Part shown: piece by piece, positions 9,158 to 18,538 of the stretch
Position numbering within the stretch: the stretch's first letter is position 1
How the letters are laid out: each line of letters starts with the position of its first letter
Translations under genes and position numbers: made by a program
Origin: Paenibacillus cisolokensis
GTDB lineage: Bacteria > Bacillota > Bacilli > Paenibacillales > Paenibacillaceae
NCBI RefSeq assembly: GCF_018403665.1
Contig: NZ_BOVJ01000052.1
Coordinates: forward strand, 1-38,519
Reading direction: 5' to 3'
Length of the DNA: 38,519 bases
The notes under the pieces: generated by a model
Databases searched by the model: none
The model's input: the letters and a program-made list of their open reading frames with translations, nothing else
Told to the model about the DNA's origin: nothing

Positions 9158-9475
9158 ATGGGGAACTATCGGTTTGTATGGGACGAACGTCTCGGCATTC
9201 CGCTGCCGAGGCTGGAAGCGGAATGGGAGGCGTACGACGAAGACGAACGAAAAGCGATTGTCGAACAGTGGGAGACGATTCGCGGCACGATACCGGAGCG
9301 GGTGCTCCATCTGGAGCGGATCATCGTCGCCAAGCAATCGCAGCTTGAAGAAGAGGAAGACTTCGAACGTTCCTGCCGGCTGAACGGCGAAATTGCCGAA
9401 CTGGCCAGCCGCATCCACGATCTGCATATCTGGTACCGCATCGATCAGGAGGTCGAACCGCGTACCCATTTCTGA
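9158..9475 (+). CDS. Small charged helical protein of unknown function
   Basis: 105 residues, starting MGNYRFVWDERLGIPLPRLE with a GGAGG ribosome binding site (9148-9152). It is rich in Glu, Arg and Ile/Leu in heptad-like spacing from about residue 35 to 95 (for example ERVLHLERIIVAKQSQLEEE), which suggests a helical hairpin or coiled coil. No signal peptide or membrane segment. It lies 30 bases upstream of ytpB on the same strand, so the two are probably co-transcribed. I do not recognise a characterised family. Confidence 0.75.
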   Translation: MGNYRFVWDERLGIPLPRLEAEWEAYDEDERKAIVEQWETIRGTIPERVLHLERIIVAKQSQLEEEEDFERSCRLNGEIAELASRIHDLHIWYRIDQEVEPRTHF

Positions 9476-9505
9476 CAGATGGAAGGAGAGAAGGAGGCGC
9501 GGCCG

Positions 9506-10591
9506 ATGGACGACACTGGAGGGCGCTTCAGCCTGCGCGTTCCGCAGGAGCCTCTGCTGCTCATGTATCGCGTCTATAAGTACGTGCTTCCCGATGTTTC
9601 GGCGGAGCTGGCGAAACTCCGGTCGGCGGCGGAGCGCATCCCTGACGCCGAGCTCCGCGCCCAGGCGCTGGCCAGCATGGAGGCCAAGCGATTCCATTGC
9701 CAGGGCGGCGCGGTCTACGCGGCGGCCGACCCGGACATGCGGCATGTCCTTATTCCGCTGATCGTCGCGCTGCAGACGATCAGCGATTATCTGGACAATC
9801 TGTGCGACCGGAGCACGTCGCTCGATCCGGATGACTTTCGTCTGCTGCACCGCGCGATGCTGGACGCGGTCGATCCGACGTCGCCGCTGACGGACTACTA
9901 TGCTTACCGCAACGAACGCGACGACGGCGGCTATTTGCATATGCTTGTCGAGACATGCCGGCAGTGCGTGAGCCGGCTTCCGTCCTTTGCCGTCGTACAG
10001 CCGTACGTGACGGAGCTGGTCGGGCTGTACGGCGATCTGCAGGTTTACAAGCATATCCGGTTCGATTTGCGCGAATCCCGGCTGCTCGAATGGTGGGCGC
10101 TTCACCGGGACCGCTGCCCGCAGCTGTCCTGGAATGAATTCGCCGCGGCGGCGGGATCGACGCTCGGGATGTTCGCGCTGTTTCTCGCCGCGTCGCGGCC
10201 CGGCCTGACGGACGAGGCCGCCAGGACGTTCCGCGACGCCTATTTCCCGCATGTCTGCGGGCTGCATATTCTGCTCGATTATTTGATCGATCAGGAAGAG
10301 GACCGCGAAGGCGGCGATCTGAACTTCTGCCGCTACTACGACAGCCAGGAGACGCTCGTCCGCCGGATCGGCGCTATTGCGGCGAATGCCCGCCGCGATG
10401 TGCGGCGGCTGCCGGCGCACAGGTTTCACCGGCTCATTATCGAGGGGCTCCTCGCCCTTTATCTGTCGGACCCGAAAGTGCGCAGTCAGGCCGATGTTCG
10501 CCGGGTATCCCGCCTGTTGCTGCGCAACAGTCCGATGACGCGATTGTTTTTATTGGTCAACAGCAAGTGGATCCGGATTCGGAACGTTTAG
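9506..10591 (+). CDS. ytpB: Tetraprenyl-beta-curcumene synthase (YtpB/DUF2600 family)
   Basis: About 361 residues, close to B. subtilis YtpB. This large terpene synthase converts linear C35 heptaprenyl diphosphate to tetraprenyl-beta-curcumene, a precursor of sesquarterpenes. The acidic segments TISDYLDNLCDRST and LLDYLIDQEEDREGGDLNF are the likely magnesium/diphosphate sites of the family, and the C-terminal LLLRNSPMTRLFLLVNSKW is typical. I chose the ATG at 9506 because AAGGAGG lies eight bases before it; an earlier ATG at 9479 would place that site inside the coding region. No squalene-hopene-type cyclase is in the window. pfkA follows 60 bases downstream. Confidence 0.9.
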   Translation: MDDTGGRFSLRVPQEPLLLMYRVYKYVLPDVSAELAKLRSAAERIPDAELRAQALASMEAKRFHCQGGAVYAAADPDMRHVLIPLIVALQTISDYLDNLCDRSTSLDPDDFRLLHRAMLDAVDPTSPLTDYYAYRNERDDGGYLHMLVETCRQCVSRLPSFAVVQPYVTELVGLYGDLQVYKHIRFDLRESRLLEWWALHRDRCPQLSWNEFAAAAGSTLGMFALFLAASRPGLTDEAARTFRDAYFPHVCGLHILLDYLIDQEEDREGGDLNFCRYYDSQETLVRRIGAIAANARRDVRRLPAHRFHRLIIEGLLALYLSDPKVRSQADVRRVSRLLLRNSPMTRLFLLVNSKWIRIRNV

Positions 10592-11619
<1,028 letters not shown>

Positions 11620-11645
11620 GGAGAGCCGCGGGAGAAGCCGGGCAA

Positions 11646-11699
11646 GCTGAAACGGCCGACCGCCCCGGTCCGAGAATGGGGGCGTTCGGCCGTTTCAGC
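11646..11699. terminator. Long bidirectional terminator hairpin between pfkA and bcp
   Basis: GCTGAAACGGCCGA at 11646-11659 pairs with TCGGCCGTTTCAGC at 11686-11699, and CCGCCCC inside pairs with GGGGGCG. It separates the convergent pfkA and peroxiredoxin genes. The T-tract is poor on plus. Confidence 0.75.
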
Positions 11700-11722
11700 T
11701 TCGGGAAGCTTGGCCGCCTATG

Positions 11723-12178
11723 TCAATGCCGCTCCTCATGCTGAAGCCGCTCCAGCACGGCTAGTATTTCTTCGGTCGGGCGGTTGCCTTTGGCCGCGAA
11801 TGCGATCCGGCCGCTGCGGTCGATGACATACACGATGCGCTGCTGCGCGATCAGTCCGAACAGCTTGCCTACATCGTACGCCTTGCGAATCGATTCGTCA
11901 CGATCGGCGACGATCGGAAAATCGAAACCGTGTTTGCCTGCGAAGCGGAGGTGCTGTTCGGCAGAACCGGCATTGACCCCGATGACGAGCGCGCCGAAGC
12001 GGTCGTAGTCCTCTTTTGCATCCCGAACGGCGCACAGCTGCTTCGTGCAACCGGGCGTGTCGTCCATCGGATAAAAAATAAGAACGATCGGCTGCCGGCC
12101 GATATAGTCCGCAAGACGGACGTTTCCTTTCGTGCTTTCCGCTTCGAACAGCGGCGCTTCCGCACCGACGTTAAGCAT
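11723..12178 (-). CDS. bcp: Peroxiredoxin, BCP/PrxQ type
   Basis: 151 residues. The thioredoxin-fold N-terminus MLNVGAEAPLFEAESTKG is followed by LIFYPMDDTPGCTKQLC, in which the peroxidatic cysteine is followed by a second cysteine four residues later (CxxxxC), the atypical two-cysteine arrangement of PrxQ. It should reduce hydrogen and organic peroxides using thioredoxin in the cytoplasm. The ATG at 12178 has GGAGGGG upstream. A minus-strand TATAAT overlaps the start region of the divergent DUF3906 gene. Intact. Confidence 0.93.
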   Translation of the reverse strand: MLNVGAEAPLFEAESTKGNVRLADYIGRQPIVLIFYPMDDTPGCTKQLCAVRDAKEDYDRFGALVIGVNAGSAEQHLRFAGKHGFDFPIVADRDESIRKAYDVGKLFGLIAQQRIVYVIDRSGRIAFAAKGNRPTEEILAVLERLQHEERH

Positions 12179-12271
12179 AAGAATCCCCTCCGTTTATGGC
12201 GATTGGCCTATCCGCGCTCTGCGCGACGGCTTGCTTTCATTATACACGTAGGCGTAAGGAGTGAAGTGGCG

Positions 12272-12472
12272 ATGATGTTGTATAAAATCGAAATTCAGTT
12301 TCCGGAACAGAAGGCGTATCTCGTGCTGCTGGCCGAAAACGACCAGAAAGCGTTTGCGGCGCTTGAGGCGCATATCGACCGGCATTATTTGAAGGCGCCC
12401 GGGCCGTACGAAGCGGCGATCGTCGAGAAAAAGCGGCCAGAGCCGGGCAGCGGCTACCTCGTCGAAGGATAA
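12272..12472 (+). CDS. DUF3906 family small protein
   Basis: 66 residues: MMLYKIEIQFPEQKAYLVLL, then AENDQKAFAALEAHIDRHYL, and a Lys-rich end AIVEKKRPEPGSGYLVEG. The pattern, a beta strand pair then an AExxxKAF helix and a final EKK..GxGY strand, matches DUF3906 proteins of Bacillales, whose function is unknown. AAGGAG precedes; ATG 12272 and a GTG two codons earlier are both possible. It diverges from bcp, and their -10-like elements overlap around 12239-12246. A perfect 19-bp hairpin follows. Confidence 0.78.
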   Translation: MMLYKIEIQFPEQKAYLVLLAENDQKAFAALEAHIDRHYLKAPGPYEAAIVEKKRPEPGSGYLVEG

Positions 12473-12484
12473 CAGACGCTTGAA

Positions 12485-12533
12485 GCAAGAAGGAAGCCTG
12501 CGCCGGCAGACGCCGCGCAGGCTTCCTTCTTGC
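12485..12533. terminator. Perfect 19-bp hairpin after the DUF3906 gene
   Basis: GCAAGAAGGAAGCCTGCGC (12485-12503) pairs perfectly with 12515-12533, loop 12504-12514. There is no T-tract directly after it, so it may terminate in either direction or serve another purpose. Confidence 0.65.
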
Positions 12534-12535
12534 GA

Positions 12536-12616
12536 GCTTTCGCAAAACATAAAGCTTCGCCCTTGCGAAAGCGAAGCCGTTCTTGCGTGGAACCGTCACG
12601 GATCGTAAGATCCGTG
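12536..12616. repeat. Cluster of further inverted repeats
   Basis: GCTTTCGCAA (12536-12545) pairs with TTGCGAAAGC (12563-12572). GCTTCGC (12554-12560) pairs alternatively with GCGAAGC (12571-12577), sharing bases with the first. CACGGATC (12597-12604) pairs with GATCCGTG (12609-12616) around GTAA, just after the stop of the minus-strand gene. Confidence 0.6.
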
Positions 12617-12617
12617 T

Positions 12618-12812
12618 TCAGTGCAAAAGCGTTTCCTTCTGCACTTCGCAAATGCTGTACTGCACAATTTCAATTACATCTTCGGGCTCAAGGAGCCCCA
12701 TTCCATCCCGCAGCACAATGTTGAGCTGACGTTCGCGTTCGGTCAGGCAAGGGTACAGCTCTGGTGCCAGTTTCTCGACGATCCGCGACAGTGTGACAGT
12801 TTCCATAACCAT
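12618..12812 (-). CDS. Small acidic protein of unknown function
   Basis: 64 residues beginning MVMETVTLSRIVEKLAPELY, then CLTERERQLNIVLRDGMGLL and PEDVIEIVQYSICEVQKETL. It is helical and soluble by composition, with no membrane segment. The ATG at 12812 has AAGGGTG seven bases before it; a TTG two codons upstream is too close to that site. An extended -10 (TGTTATAAT) lies about 75 bases upstream. Its 3' end abuts a GTAA-loop hairpin. I do not recognise a family, but the good ribosome binding site and promoter support a real gene. Confidence 0.68.
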   Translation of the reverse strand: MVMETVTLSRIVEKLAPELYPCLTERERQLNIVLRDGMGLLEPEDVIEIVQYSICEVQKETLLH

Positions 12813-12884
12813 CTGCAATCACCCTTTCATGTTCATGATGAGGGTAGAACGTATGGCAAGAAACGCAAACCACGGGATACTATT

Positions 12885-12893
12885 ATTATAACA
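12885..12893 (-). promoter_or_regulatory. Extended -10 promoter element
   Basis: Minus-strand TGTTATAAT matches the extended -10 consensus (TG-N-TATAAT) and lies upstream of the 64-residue protein gene. No good -35 is visible. Confidence 0.5.
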
Positions 12894-12962
12894 GTTAAGC
12901 CTGCAAAAATATAGAGAGCGTATTGGAATTCCATCTTTGCCCTGCGGCCGAAAGGCAAGCCT

Positions 12963-13795
12963 TCAATCGTCTATCCGCCGGAATTCGCCCATAATGCCGG
13001 CCGTTTCCACAATGTTGACGAATGCCCGGGCGTCGACGGACCGGATCAATTTGCGAAGCTCGTGCAGCTCGTAACGGGTCGTGACGGTCATGAGCATATC
13101 TTGCTTTACGGAAGAATATCCACCCCTAGTCGGAATGACAGTAACCCCCGCGGGCGGGTCAGCAGCCGCTGAAGCATCTCGTCGGTTTTCGTCGTGACGA
13201 TAAAGGCGGTCACTTTAACGTGCCGGATATGCACCAGATCGACGACTTTGCCGGCCGTAAAAATCGATACGAGCGAATAGAGCGACGGCTCCCAGCTGCG
13301 GGTGATCAAACCGAGCAACACGACGACAAGTCCGTTCAGCAAAAAAATGACCATGCCGACAGGGAAGTCCCGCTTCTGCGTAACGATGGACGCCACGATG
13401 TCGAACCCGCCGGAAGACCCGCCGTAGCGCAGGGCGATGCCGCTGCCCAAACCGAGCAGAATGCCGCCGAATACCGCCCCGAGCAATATATCGTTGGCGA
13501 TCGGAGCGACCGGGATGATCTGCATGAAGAAAGTGGCGGTCAATACAGAATAAATGCTCCATCCGATGAACCGCTCGCCCAGGCGATACAAGCCCCAGAC
13601 GAGGACCGGAACGTTAAGGGCGAGATAGAGCCAGCCGATATTCCCGCCGACGACGTAGCCGATGATCATCGCGAAGCCGGAGAGACCGCCGCTTAACAGT
13701 TGATGGGGAATGAGGAGCCGGTTGAAGCCGAAGGCGATGAGCAGGGAACCGATCGTCATAATGAGCGCCGTAATGGCGAACCGGACGTAGTTCAT
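12963..13795 (-). CDS. YitT family membrane protein, DUF161 + DUF2179 (one frame break)
   Basis: 277 residues after repair. The N-terminal half has five or six hydrophobic segments with the motifs NRLLIPHQLLSGGLSGFAMI and ALRYGGSSGGFDIVA typical of YitT proteins. The C-terminal soluble domain (DUF2179) is cut in the literal sequence at the C5 run 13145-13149. One extra base gives RPRGVTVIPTRGGYSSVKQD and then TVTTRYELHELRKLIRSVD down to the stop at 12963. The ATG at 13795 has AAGGA about ten bases upstream. The family is common in Bacillota with no firmly assigned transport function. Divergent from cshA. Confidence 0.87.
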
Positions 13796-13873
13796 CCTTA
13801 TCACATCCTTCCTGACCATCCGACGAACTTAGTATGCGTCATTGCGGTGAACTGGTATTCGCGTTTGCATGTG

Positions 13874-13882
13874 TGTTATAAT
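13874..13882 (+). promoter_or_regulatory. Extended -10 promoter of cshA
   Basis: TG-T-TATAAT (TG at 13874-13875, TATAAT 13877-13882), about 48 bases upstream of the cshA start. There is no clear -35, as is common with extended -10 promoters. Confidence 0.6.
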
Positions 13883-13929
13883 GAATTGAATTTTCAAGAA
13901 GGCTGAAGATAGAAGGAGTTTGAAGAAGT

Positions 13930-15459
13930 TTGAAAACATTCGCTGATTTCGGCCTGGAACCAAAAGTGTTGCAGGCGATTACGGAGCTTGGATTCGAGGA
14001 AGCTACGCCGATTCAATCCAAGTCGATCCCGATTGCGATGACCGGAAGTGACCTGATCGGCCAAGCGCAGACCGGCACAGGCAAAACCGCGGCATTCGGG
14101 CTTCCGCTTATTCACAAAATTCCGGCAAGCGAGGATCGCATCGTGGCGCTCATCATGACGCCGACGCGCGAGCTTGCCATTCAAGTCTCGGAAGAAATCG
14201 GCAAGCTGTCGCGGTTCAAAGGACTGCGTACGCTGCCTATCTATGGCGGACAGGAAATCGGCCGTCAGATTCGCGCCTTGAAGAAACGTCCACAAATTAT
14301 TATCGGCACGCCGGGACGGTTGCTTGATCATATCAACCGCAAAACGATCAAGCTGGACGACGTTCAAACCGTCGTGCTGGATGAAGCGGACGAAATGCTC
14401 GATATGGGCTTCATGGAGGATATTACGGCGATTTTGTCGCTCGTCCCCGAAGAGCGGCAAACGATGCTGTTCTCCGCTACGATGCCGCCGAATATTCAGA
14501 AACTCGCCCAGCAGTTTCTGAAAAATCCGGTACATGTCTCCGTTATTCCCAAGCAAGTAAGCGCGCCTCTGATCGAACAATCCTACATCGAGGTTCAGGA
14601 ACGCCAGAAGTTCGAAGCGCTGTGCCGGCTGCTTGATATCGAATCGCCGGAACTCGCAATTATATTCGGCCGTACGAAACGCCGGGTGGACGAGCTTAGC
14701 GAAGCGCTTCAGAAGCGCGGCTATTCGGCCGACGGGCTGCACGGCGACCTGTCGCAAAACCAGCGCGACAATGTGATGCGCAAATTCCGGGACGGCAGCA
14801 TCGACGTCCTTGTGGCGACGGACGTTGCCGCGCGCGGGCTTGACGTATCCGGCGTTTCGCATGTTATCAATTTCGACCTTCCCCAGGATCCCGAAAGCTA
14901 CGTGCACCGGATCGGCCGTACCGGCCGCGCCGGCAAGGAAGGATCTGCGTGGAGCTTCGTAACGCCGCGCGAGATCGATCATCTCCGCTTTATCGAGAAA
15001 GTGACGCGCCACCGTATTGCGCGGAAGCCGCTGCCGACGATGGCGGAAGCGATTGAGGGCAAACAGAAAGTGCAGGCGGAACGGCTGCTTGAACTTGTTC
15101 ATCGCGACGATATTCAGGAATATAAGGGCATCGCCATTCATTTGCTGGAGCAGTACGATTCCGTTCATCTGCTTGCGGCAGCCATCAAGCTGCTGACCGG
15201 AGAGAAGAAGGATGTCGATATCGAGCTGACGCCGGAAGAGCCGATTCGGGCGAAGAAGCGCAGACCGGACATCCGTTCGAGCGGGCGCCGTTTCTCCGGC
15301 GGATCGTTCGGCAGCAACCGCGGCAGCGGCAACTATCGCGGCCGGGGCGGCAGCAACCGCACATACGGAAGCGGAAGTTCCCGCGACGGGGGCAAAGGCC
15401 GCTTCGACAGCCGCGGCGATTACCGCAAATCGAAATCGGATGATTATATGGACCGCTAA
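13930..15459 (+). CDS. cshA: DEAD-box ATP-dependent RNA helicase CshA
   Basis: 509 residues. Helicase motifs occur in order: Q motif (GFEEATPIQ), motif I AQTGTGKT, Ia [28 protein letters not shown], and the C-terminal [10 protein letters not shown] and [13 protein letters not shown]. The tail from about residue 440 is Arg/Gly/Ser-rich (for example [19 protein letters not shown]), as in CshA-type helicases that join the RNA degradosome and act in ribosome assembly and cold adaptation. The start is TTG at 13930 with AAGGAG eleven bases upstream; the protein aligns with the family from MKTFADFGL. It has its own promoter and terminator. Confidence 0.95.
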   Translation: MKTFADFGLEPKVLQAITELGFEEATPIQSKSIPIAMTGSDLIGQAQTGTGKTAAFGLPLIHKIPASEDRIVALIMTPTRELAIQVSEEIGKLSRFKGLRTLPIYGGQEIGRQIRALKKRPQIIIGTPGRLLDHINRKTIKLDDVQTVVLDEADEMLDMGFMEDITAILSLVPEERQTMLFSATMPPNIQKLAQQFLKNPVHVSVIPKQVSAPLIEQSYIEVQERQKFEALCRLLDIESPELAIIFGRTKRRVDELSEALQKRGYSADGLHGDLSQNQRDNVMRKFRDGSIDVLVATDVAARGLDVSGVSHVINFDLPQDPESYVHRIGRTGRAGKEGSAWSFVTPREIDHLRFIEKVTRHRIARKPLPTMAEAIEGKQKVQAERLLELVHRDDIQEYKGIAIHLLEQYDSVHLLAAAIKLLTGEKKDVDIELTPEEPIRAKKRRPDIRSSGRRFSGGSFGSNRGSGNYRGRGGSNRTYGSGSSRDGGKGRFDSRGDYRKSKSDDYMDR

Positions 15460-15497
15460 ACGAAGGAAGCCGGAGAATGCCGACCGCGCCGGCGGGC

Positions 15498-15524
15498 GCC
15501 GGGCTTTCCCCGGCTTTAATTTTT
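15498..15524 (+). terminator. Rho-independent terminator of cshA
   Basis: GCCGGG (15498-15503) and CCCGGC (15509-15514) with loop CTTTC, followed by a T-rich tract (TTTAATTTTT). Confidence 0.8.
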
Positions 15525-15653
15525 GGCGGGTGTCCGTGGCCGGCCGTATAGAATGGCCGGTAACGGCTCTGCATCCCGACAGGTCTCTGGCATATCGGTC
15601 CGCTATGTATTATAGTTAGGGTAAACATCTGTTTGCGCAGGGGGAACCGCTAT

Positions 15654-16411
15654 ATGGAAATGAGAGGCGTCATGGGTGGCTTTTATAAAATATCCGAATG
15701 GATTATGCGGTTGTCCGTGACGAATGTATTATGGTTAATCTGTTCGCTTCCTTTTGTGTTTTTTATTTTCACCACCCTGTTTTCGGAAAATGTGGATCAA
15801 TTGTACAGCGGACTCTTCATTTCCGCAGTCGTTGCGCCTTTTACGCTGTTTCCGGCTACGGCCGCGATGTTTACGGTTGCCCGCAAATGGGTGATGGGGG
15901 AAGTGGACGTGCCGTTGTTCCGCACTTTTTTCCGGGGCTATAAAGAAAATTACGTGCAGAGCATGGTGGGCGGCATTTTGTATGCGCTTTTGTTCGTCAT
16001 TCTGATTATCGATTTCCGCGTTTATTTGAACGGCATGACGTCGCTGCAGCTCATTTCGTATGTATTTCTCGGACTGATGTTCGTGCTGGCCGTTTCGCTG
16101 TTCAACTTTTTCTCGATGGTCGTCCACTATCATATGAAAACGCTGCAATTGATCAAAACGCTATTCTGATCACGATCGGCAAGCCGTTGCGCTCGCTCTC
16201 GACGCTTATTATGGCCGCCGTCGTCGTCTATATCAGCACAAAATTCACGTTCCTGATCCCGTTCTTCATGGGCAGCGTTATCGCGTATTTGTCGTTCTGG
16301 AATTTCTACATTATTTACCAGAAAATTCAGGAGCAGGCGGAGAAGGCCGCCAAGGCCGAAGAGGAAGCCGCGCTGGAGAACGGCGAGGACCGGACGGAGG
16401 AAAGCAAGTAG
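15654..16411 (+). CDS. YesL-like DUF624 membrane protein (one frame break)
   Basis: 252 residues after repair. It starts MEMRGVMGGFYKISEWIMRL, the typical YesL beginning, followed by five hydrophobic segments (for example VLWLICSLPFVFFIFTTLF and SMVGGILYALLFVILIIDF) and a charged, coiled C-terminal tail (QEQAEKAAKAEEEAALENG). DUF624 proteins often sit beside carbohydrate ABC transporters and sensor kinases, but here the gene stands alone and the role is unknown. The frame breaks at A4 16155-16158; one more A reads LIKNAILITIGKPLRSL. The ATG at 15654 has GGGGGAA upstream. 6S RNA follows. Confidence 0.86.
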
Positions 16412-16477
16412 CCGGGCGCGTACAAGCCGGCTGGTTACCAATGTCTTTCCTTGCAGCAATTCACGCACGGCGCGACG

Positions 16478-16506
16478 TTTACTTTTTCCCGCGAACAGAC
16501 TATAAT
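16478..16506 (+). promoter_or_regulatory. Promoter of the 6S RNA gene
   Basis: TTTACT (16478-16483), 17-base spacer, perfect TATAAT (16501-16506). It predicts a transcript start near 16513, exactly where the RNA-like sequence begins. Confidence 0.7.
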
Positions 16507-16512
16507 AAGAAA

Positions 16513-16714
16513 GCAGAAAGTCCTGCGGTGTACGTTTCGGCTTAGTCGTTGTTTTGAACCAATGGCTGTTTCAAGGGAGTTCTATATTGGAACGAGGCTG
16601 TCATGCCCTCGAAAAGGGACTTCAAATTCGTTCCTGCGGACACCCACCTGCGAGTGCGGGTTCAGAAACATGCAGGTCGGACGGCATTTGCGGGGTTTCA
16701 CATCCAAAAGTTAG
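16513..16714 (+). ncRNA. ssrS: 6S RNA (SsrS/BsrA-like)
   Basis: The 398-base gap between the YesL-like and DUF1499-like genes is not coding but holds a structured RNA gene with its own promoter and terminator. AAGTCCTG near the 5' end, TTTTGAACCAATGG, GGCTGTCATGCCC, GGGACTTC, GACACCCACCTGCG and GGTTCAGAAACATG follow the order of conserved blocks I recall for Bacillota 6S RNA. TGAACC (about 16555-16560) can pair with GGTTCA (about 16659-16664), and the 5' and 3' ends can pair through AAA and CC-GC against GCGGGGTTT. 6S RNA binds sigma-A RNA polymerase through its central bubble and down-regulates transcription in stationary phase. Ends are approximate; the identification is from memory of the family. 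Confidence 0.75.
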
Positions 16715-16744
16715 GGTTCTGATTCGGCAATCAGGGCCTTTTTT
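16715..16744 (+). terminator. Terminator of the 6S RNA gene
   Basis: GGTTCTGAT (16715-16723) and ATCAGGGCC (16730-16738) pair fully (two G-U), loop TCGGCA, followed by six T (16739-16744). Confidence 0.88.
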
Positions 16745-16809
16745 CATGGTCTTTTTCATGGTATGATAAGAAATAGCTTACATAGATGCCGGAGGGGGAG
16801 GATCTTGTT

Positions 16810-17202
16810 TTGTTAAAGCGGACCTTGGTCGGGCTGCTGCGCAGTCATGAACTGACAGGAGACAAGGCGAAAGACCCTTTGCTGAAATCCCACTATTACA
16901 AGCTGTCCAAAGAGAAGGCTTGGGAAGAAGTAACGTCCACGCTGAAGAAGATGCAGGGCTACAAAGTGTTGCACGAGGTGCCGTCCGTCGGGGAAATCGT
17001 CATGGAGAAACGAACGCTAAGCGGCCGTACGATGGATATTACGGTATCGGTGATCAGCGTGTCCCCGGTGTTGTCGGCCGTTGATATTTATTCGGCATCG
17101 CGCGGATCGTTCGGGGATCTGGGATCGAACTACAGGGTTATTCTGGAAATTTACAGAACGCTGGACAAGAAACTCGCGGCATACAAGACCGACGGTCGAT
17201 AA
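16810..17202 (+). CDS. DUF1499-like protein of unknown function
   Basis: 130 residues from the TTG at 16810, which lies nine bases after an extended GGAGGGGGAGG site; an in-frame ATG at 16786 would put that site inside the gene. The segment AVDIYSASRGSFGDLGSNYR resembles the conserved end of DUF1499 (SxSRxGxxDLGxN), and the middle EKRTLSGRTMDITVSVISV fits its beta strands. No signal peptide or membrane span. It is an orphan between the 6S RNA gene and the convergent tpx, closed by a perfect terminator. Function unknown. Confidence 0.75.
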   Translation: MLKRTLVGLLRSHELTGDKAKDPLLKSHYYKLSKEKAWEEVTSTLKKMQGYKVLHEVPSVGEIVMEKRTLSGRTMDITVSVISVSPVLSAVDIYSASRGSFGDLGSNYRVILEIYRTLDKKLAAYKTDGR

Positions 17203-17208
17203 GAACCA

Positions 17209-17245
17209 AACAAAGCGAGGAAGGACCCCCTTCACTCGCTTTGTT
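17209..17245. terminator. Bidirectional terminator between DUF1499-like gene and tpx
   Basis: AACAAAGCGAG (17209-17219) and CTCGCTTTGTT (17235-17245) are a perfect 11-bp stem. T-rich ends occur in both directions. Confidence 0.82.
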
Positions 17246-17264
17246 CATATATGGATCGAAAATG

Positions 17265-17782
17265 TCAGCTGATCGCTTTCACCGCTTCGAGCGCTTTCTC
17301 GTAATTCGGATGCTCGGTCATTTCGGACAAATATTCGACGTACTGGATCGTATCGTTCGCATCGATGACGAAGATCGACCGCATATCGAGCGCCAGTTCC
17401 TTGATCAGAACGCCGTAGGCTTCGCCGAAGCTGTTCGTTTTGTAGTCGGAAAGCATGACGACTTTGTCCACACCGGCCGCTCCGCACCAGCGGGCTTGCG
17501 CCATCGGCAGGTCGACGCTGACCGTCAGCACGACGACATTGTCGCCCAGCTTGGCGGCTTCTTCGTTAAAGCGGCGGGTTTGCGCGTCGCATACGCCGGT
17601 GTCGATCGAAGGCACAACGCTGATCAGCTTGATTTTGCCGGCAAATCGGCAAGCGTGACCGTTTCGGTCAGCGATTTGTTCAAGGTGAAGTCCGGCGCCT
17701 TGTCGCCTTTTTTCAATTCGGGACCTACGAGGGTAATCGGGTTGCCTTTGAGCGTTGCAACGCCCGTACGTTCTTGCGGCAT
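17265..17782 (-). CDS. tpx: Thiol peroxidase Tpx (one frame break)
   Basis: 172 residues after repair. [20 protein letters not shown] is the standard Tpx start; [20 protein letters not shown] holds the peroxidatic cysteine and [10 protein letters not shown] the resolving cysteine. It reduces peroxides using thioredoxin, in the cytoplasm. The frame breaks around 17633-17639 (TTTTGCC on plus); one extra base gives ADLP(G/A)[10 protein letters not shown]. The ATG at 17782 has AAGGAGG eight bases upstream. It diverges from the rhomboid gene over a shared -10-like ATTATAAT. Confidence 0.92.
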
Positions 17783-17802
17783 GAATACGTCCTCCTTCAA
17801 AA

Positions 17803-17832
17803 TTGAATGGTGGATACCAAATTCATTATAAT
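17803..17832. promoter_or_regulatory. Candidate divergent promoter between tpx and the rhomboid gene
   Basis: On plus: TTGAAT (17803-17808), 18-base spacer, TATAAT (17827-17832). The sequence ATTATAAT (17826-17833) is self-complementary, so the same bases give TATAAT on minus facing tpx, with a TGGACA-like hexamer about 18 bases further upstream. Confidence 0.5.
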
Positions 17833-17878
17833 CATAAGGAAACAGGCTTGTCCAATCGTGAAAGAGGGGGCGCGAAGC

Positions 17879-18515
17879 GTGATTTTTTGCGATATGAAAG
17901 TTTCCGCGGCTACTTGCGGTTATACCCGGTCAATTCGGCGCTCATTGCGCTCAATCTCGTCATGTTTATCGTACTGCTGTTTAACGGCGGCTCGCAAACC
18001 AGGAGACCCTTGTCCGGTTCGGCGCGTTTCTGTACGGGTATAATGATCCTTACGGCTTGGCCGAACCGTGGCGCTACGTGACATCGATGTTTTTGCATTA
18101 CGGATTCGAACATTTGCTGTTTAACATGTTTTCGCTGCTCGTCTTCGCTCCGCCGCTCGAACGTCTCGTCGGCTCGGCTCTTTACGCCGTCTTCTACCTG
18201 CTCAGCGGCATAGGCGGCAACGTCCTGAGCGTGATCATGGACAGCAAGCCGTATGTCATGGCGGTGTCGGTGGGCGCATCCGGGGCCATATACGGCGTGT
18301 TCGGAGCGTTTCTGTTTCTGGCGACGATGCGCAAACATTGGCTGGACGAAGCGTCGCGCAAGACGATCTATACGATGCTGATTATCGGCATCGTGTACTC
18401 TTTGCTGATGCGCGGCGTTAATCTTTGGGCCCATATTGGCGGAGCGATCGTCGGTTTTGTCCTGCTGTATGCGCTTGACCGGAGAGTGAACAGACGGTTG
18501 GGTCGACGACCTTAG
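17879..18515 (+). CDS. Rhomboid family intramembrane serine protease (two frame breaks)
   Basis: 212 residues after repair. HYGFEHLLFNMFSLL carries the oxyanion-type His/Asn region, VGASGAIYGVFGAF the catalytic GxSG serine, and WAHIGGAIVGFVL the catalytic histidine; membrane segments alternate as expected. It should cleave membrane proteins within the bilayer. Breaks are at T6 17883-17888 (repair gives MIFLRYESFRGYLRLYPVN from a GTG start at 17879 with GAGGGGG upstream) and at GG 18002-18003 (repair gives GSQTRETLVRFGAFLYGY). All active-site residues lie in the unbroken last part. The substrate is unknown. A LysR gene follows 23 bases later. Confidence 0.86.
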
Positions 18516-18538
18516 GGACAGGAGAGATTAGAACATTT

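Noticed and set aside
9011..10429. Long minus-strand open frame opposite ytpB
   Set aside because: It is the antisense shadow of a well-supported terpene synthase gene; composition is Arg/Gln/His-rich without recognisable domains, as GC-rich codon use tends to produce.
13894..15168. Long minus-strand open frame opposite cshA
   Set aside because: The helicase motifs on plus are unambiguous; the opposite frame has no domain and no start signal.
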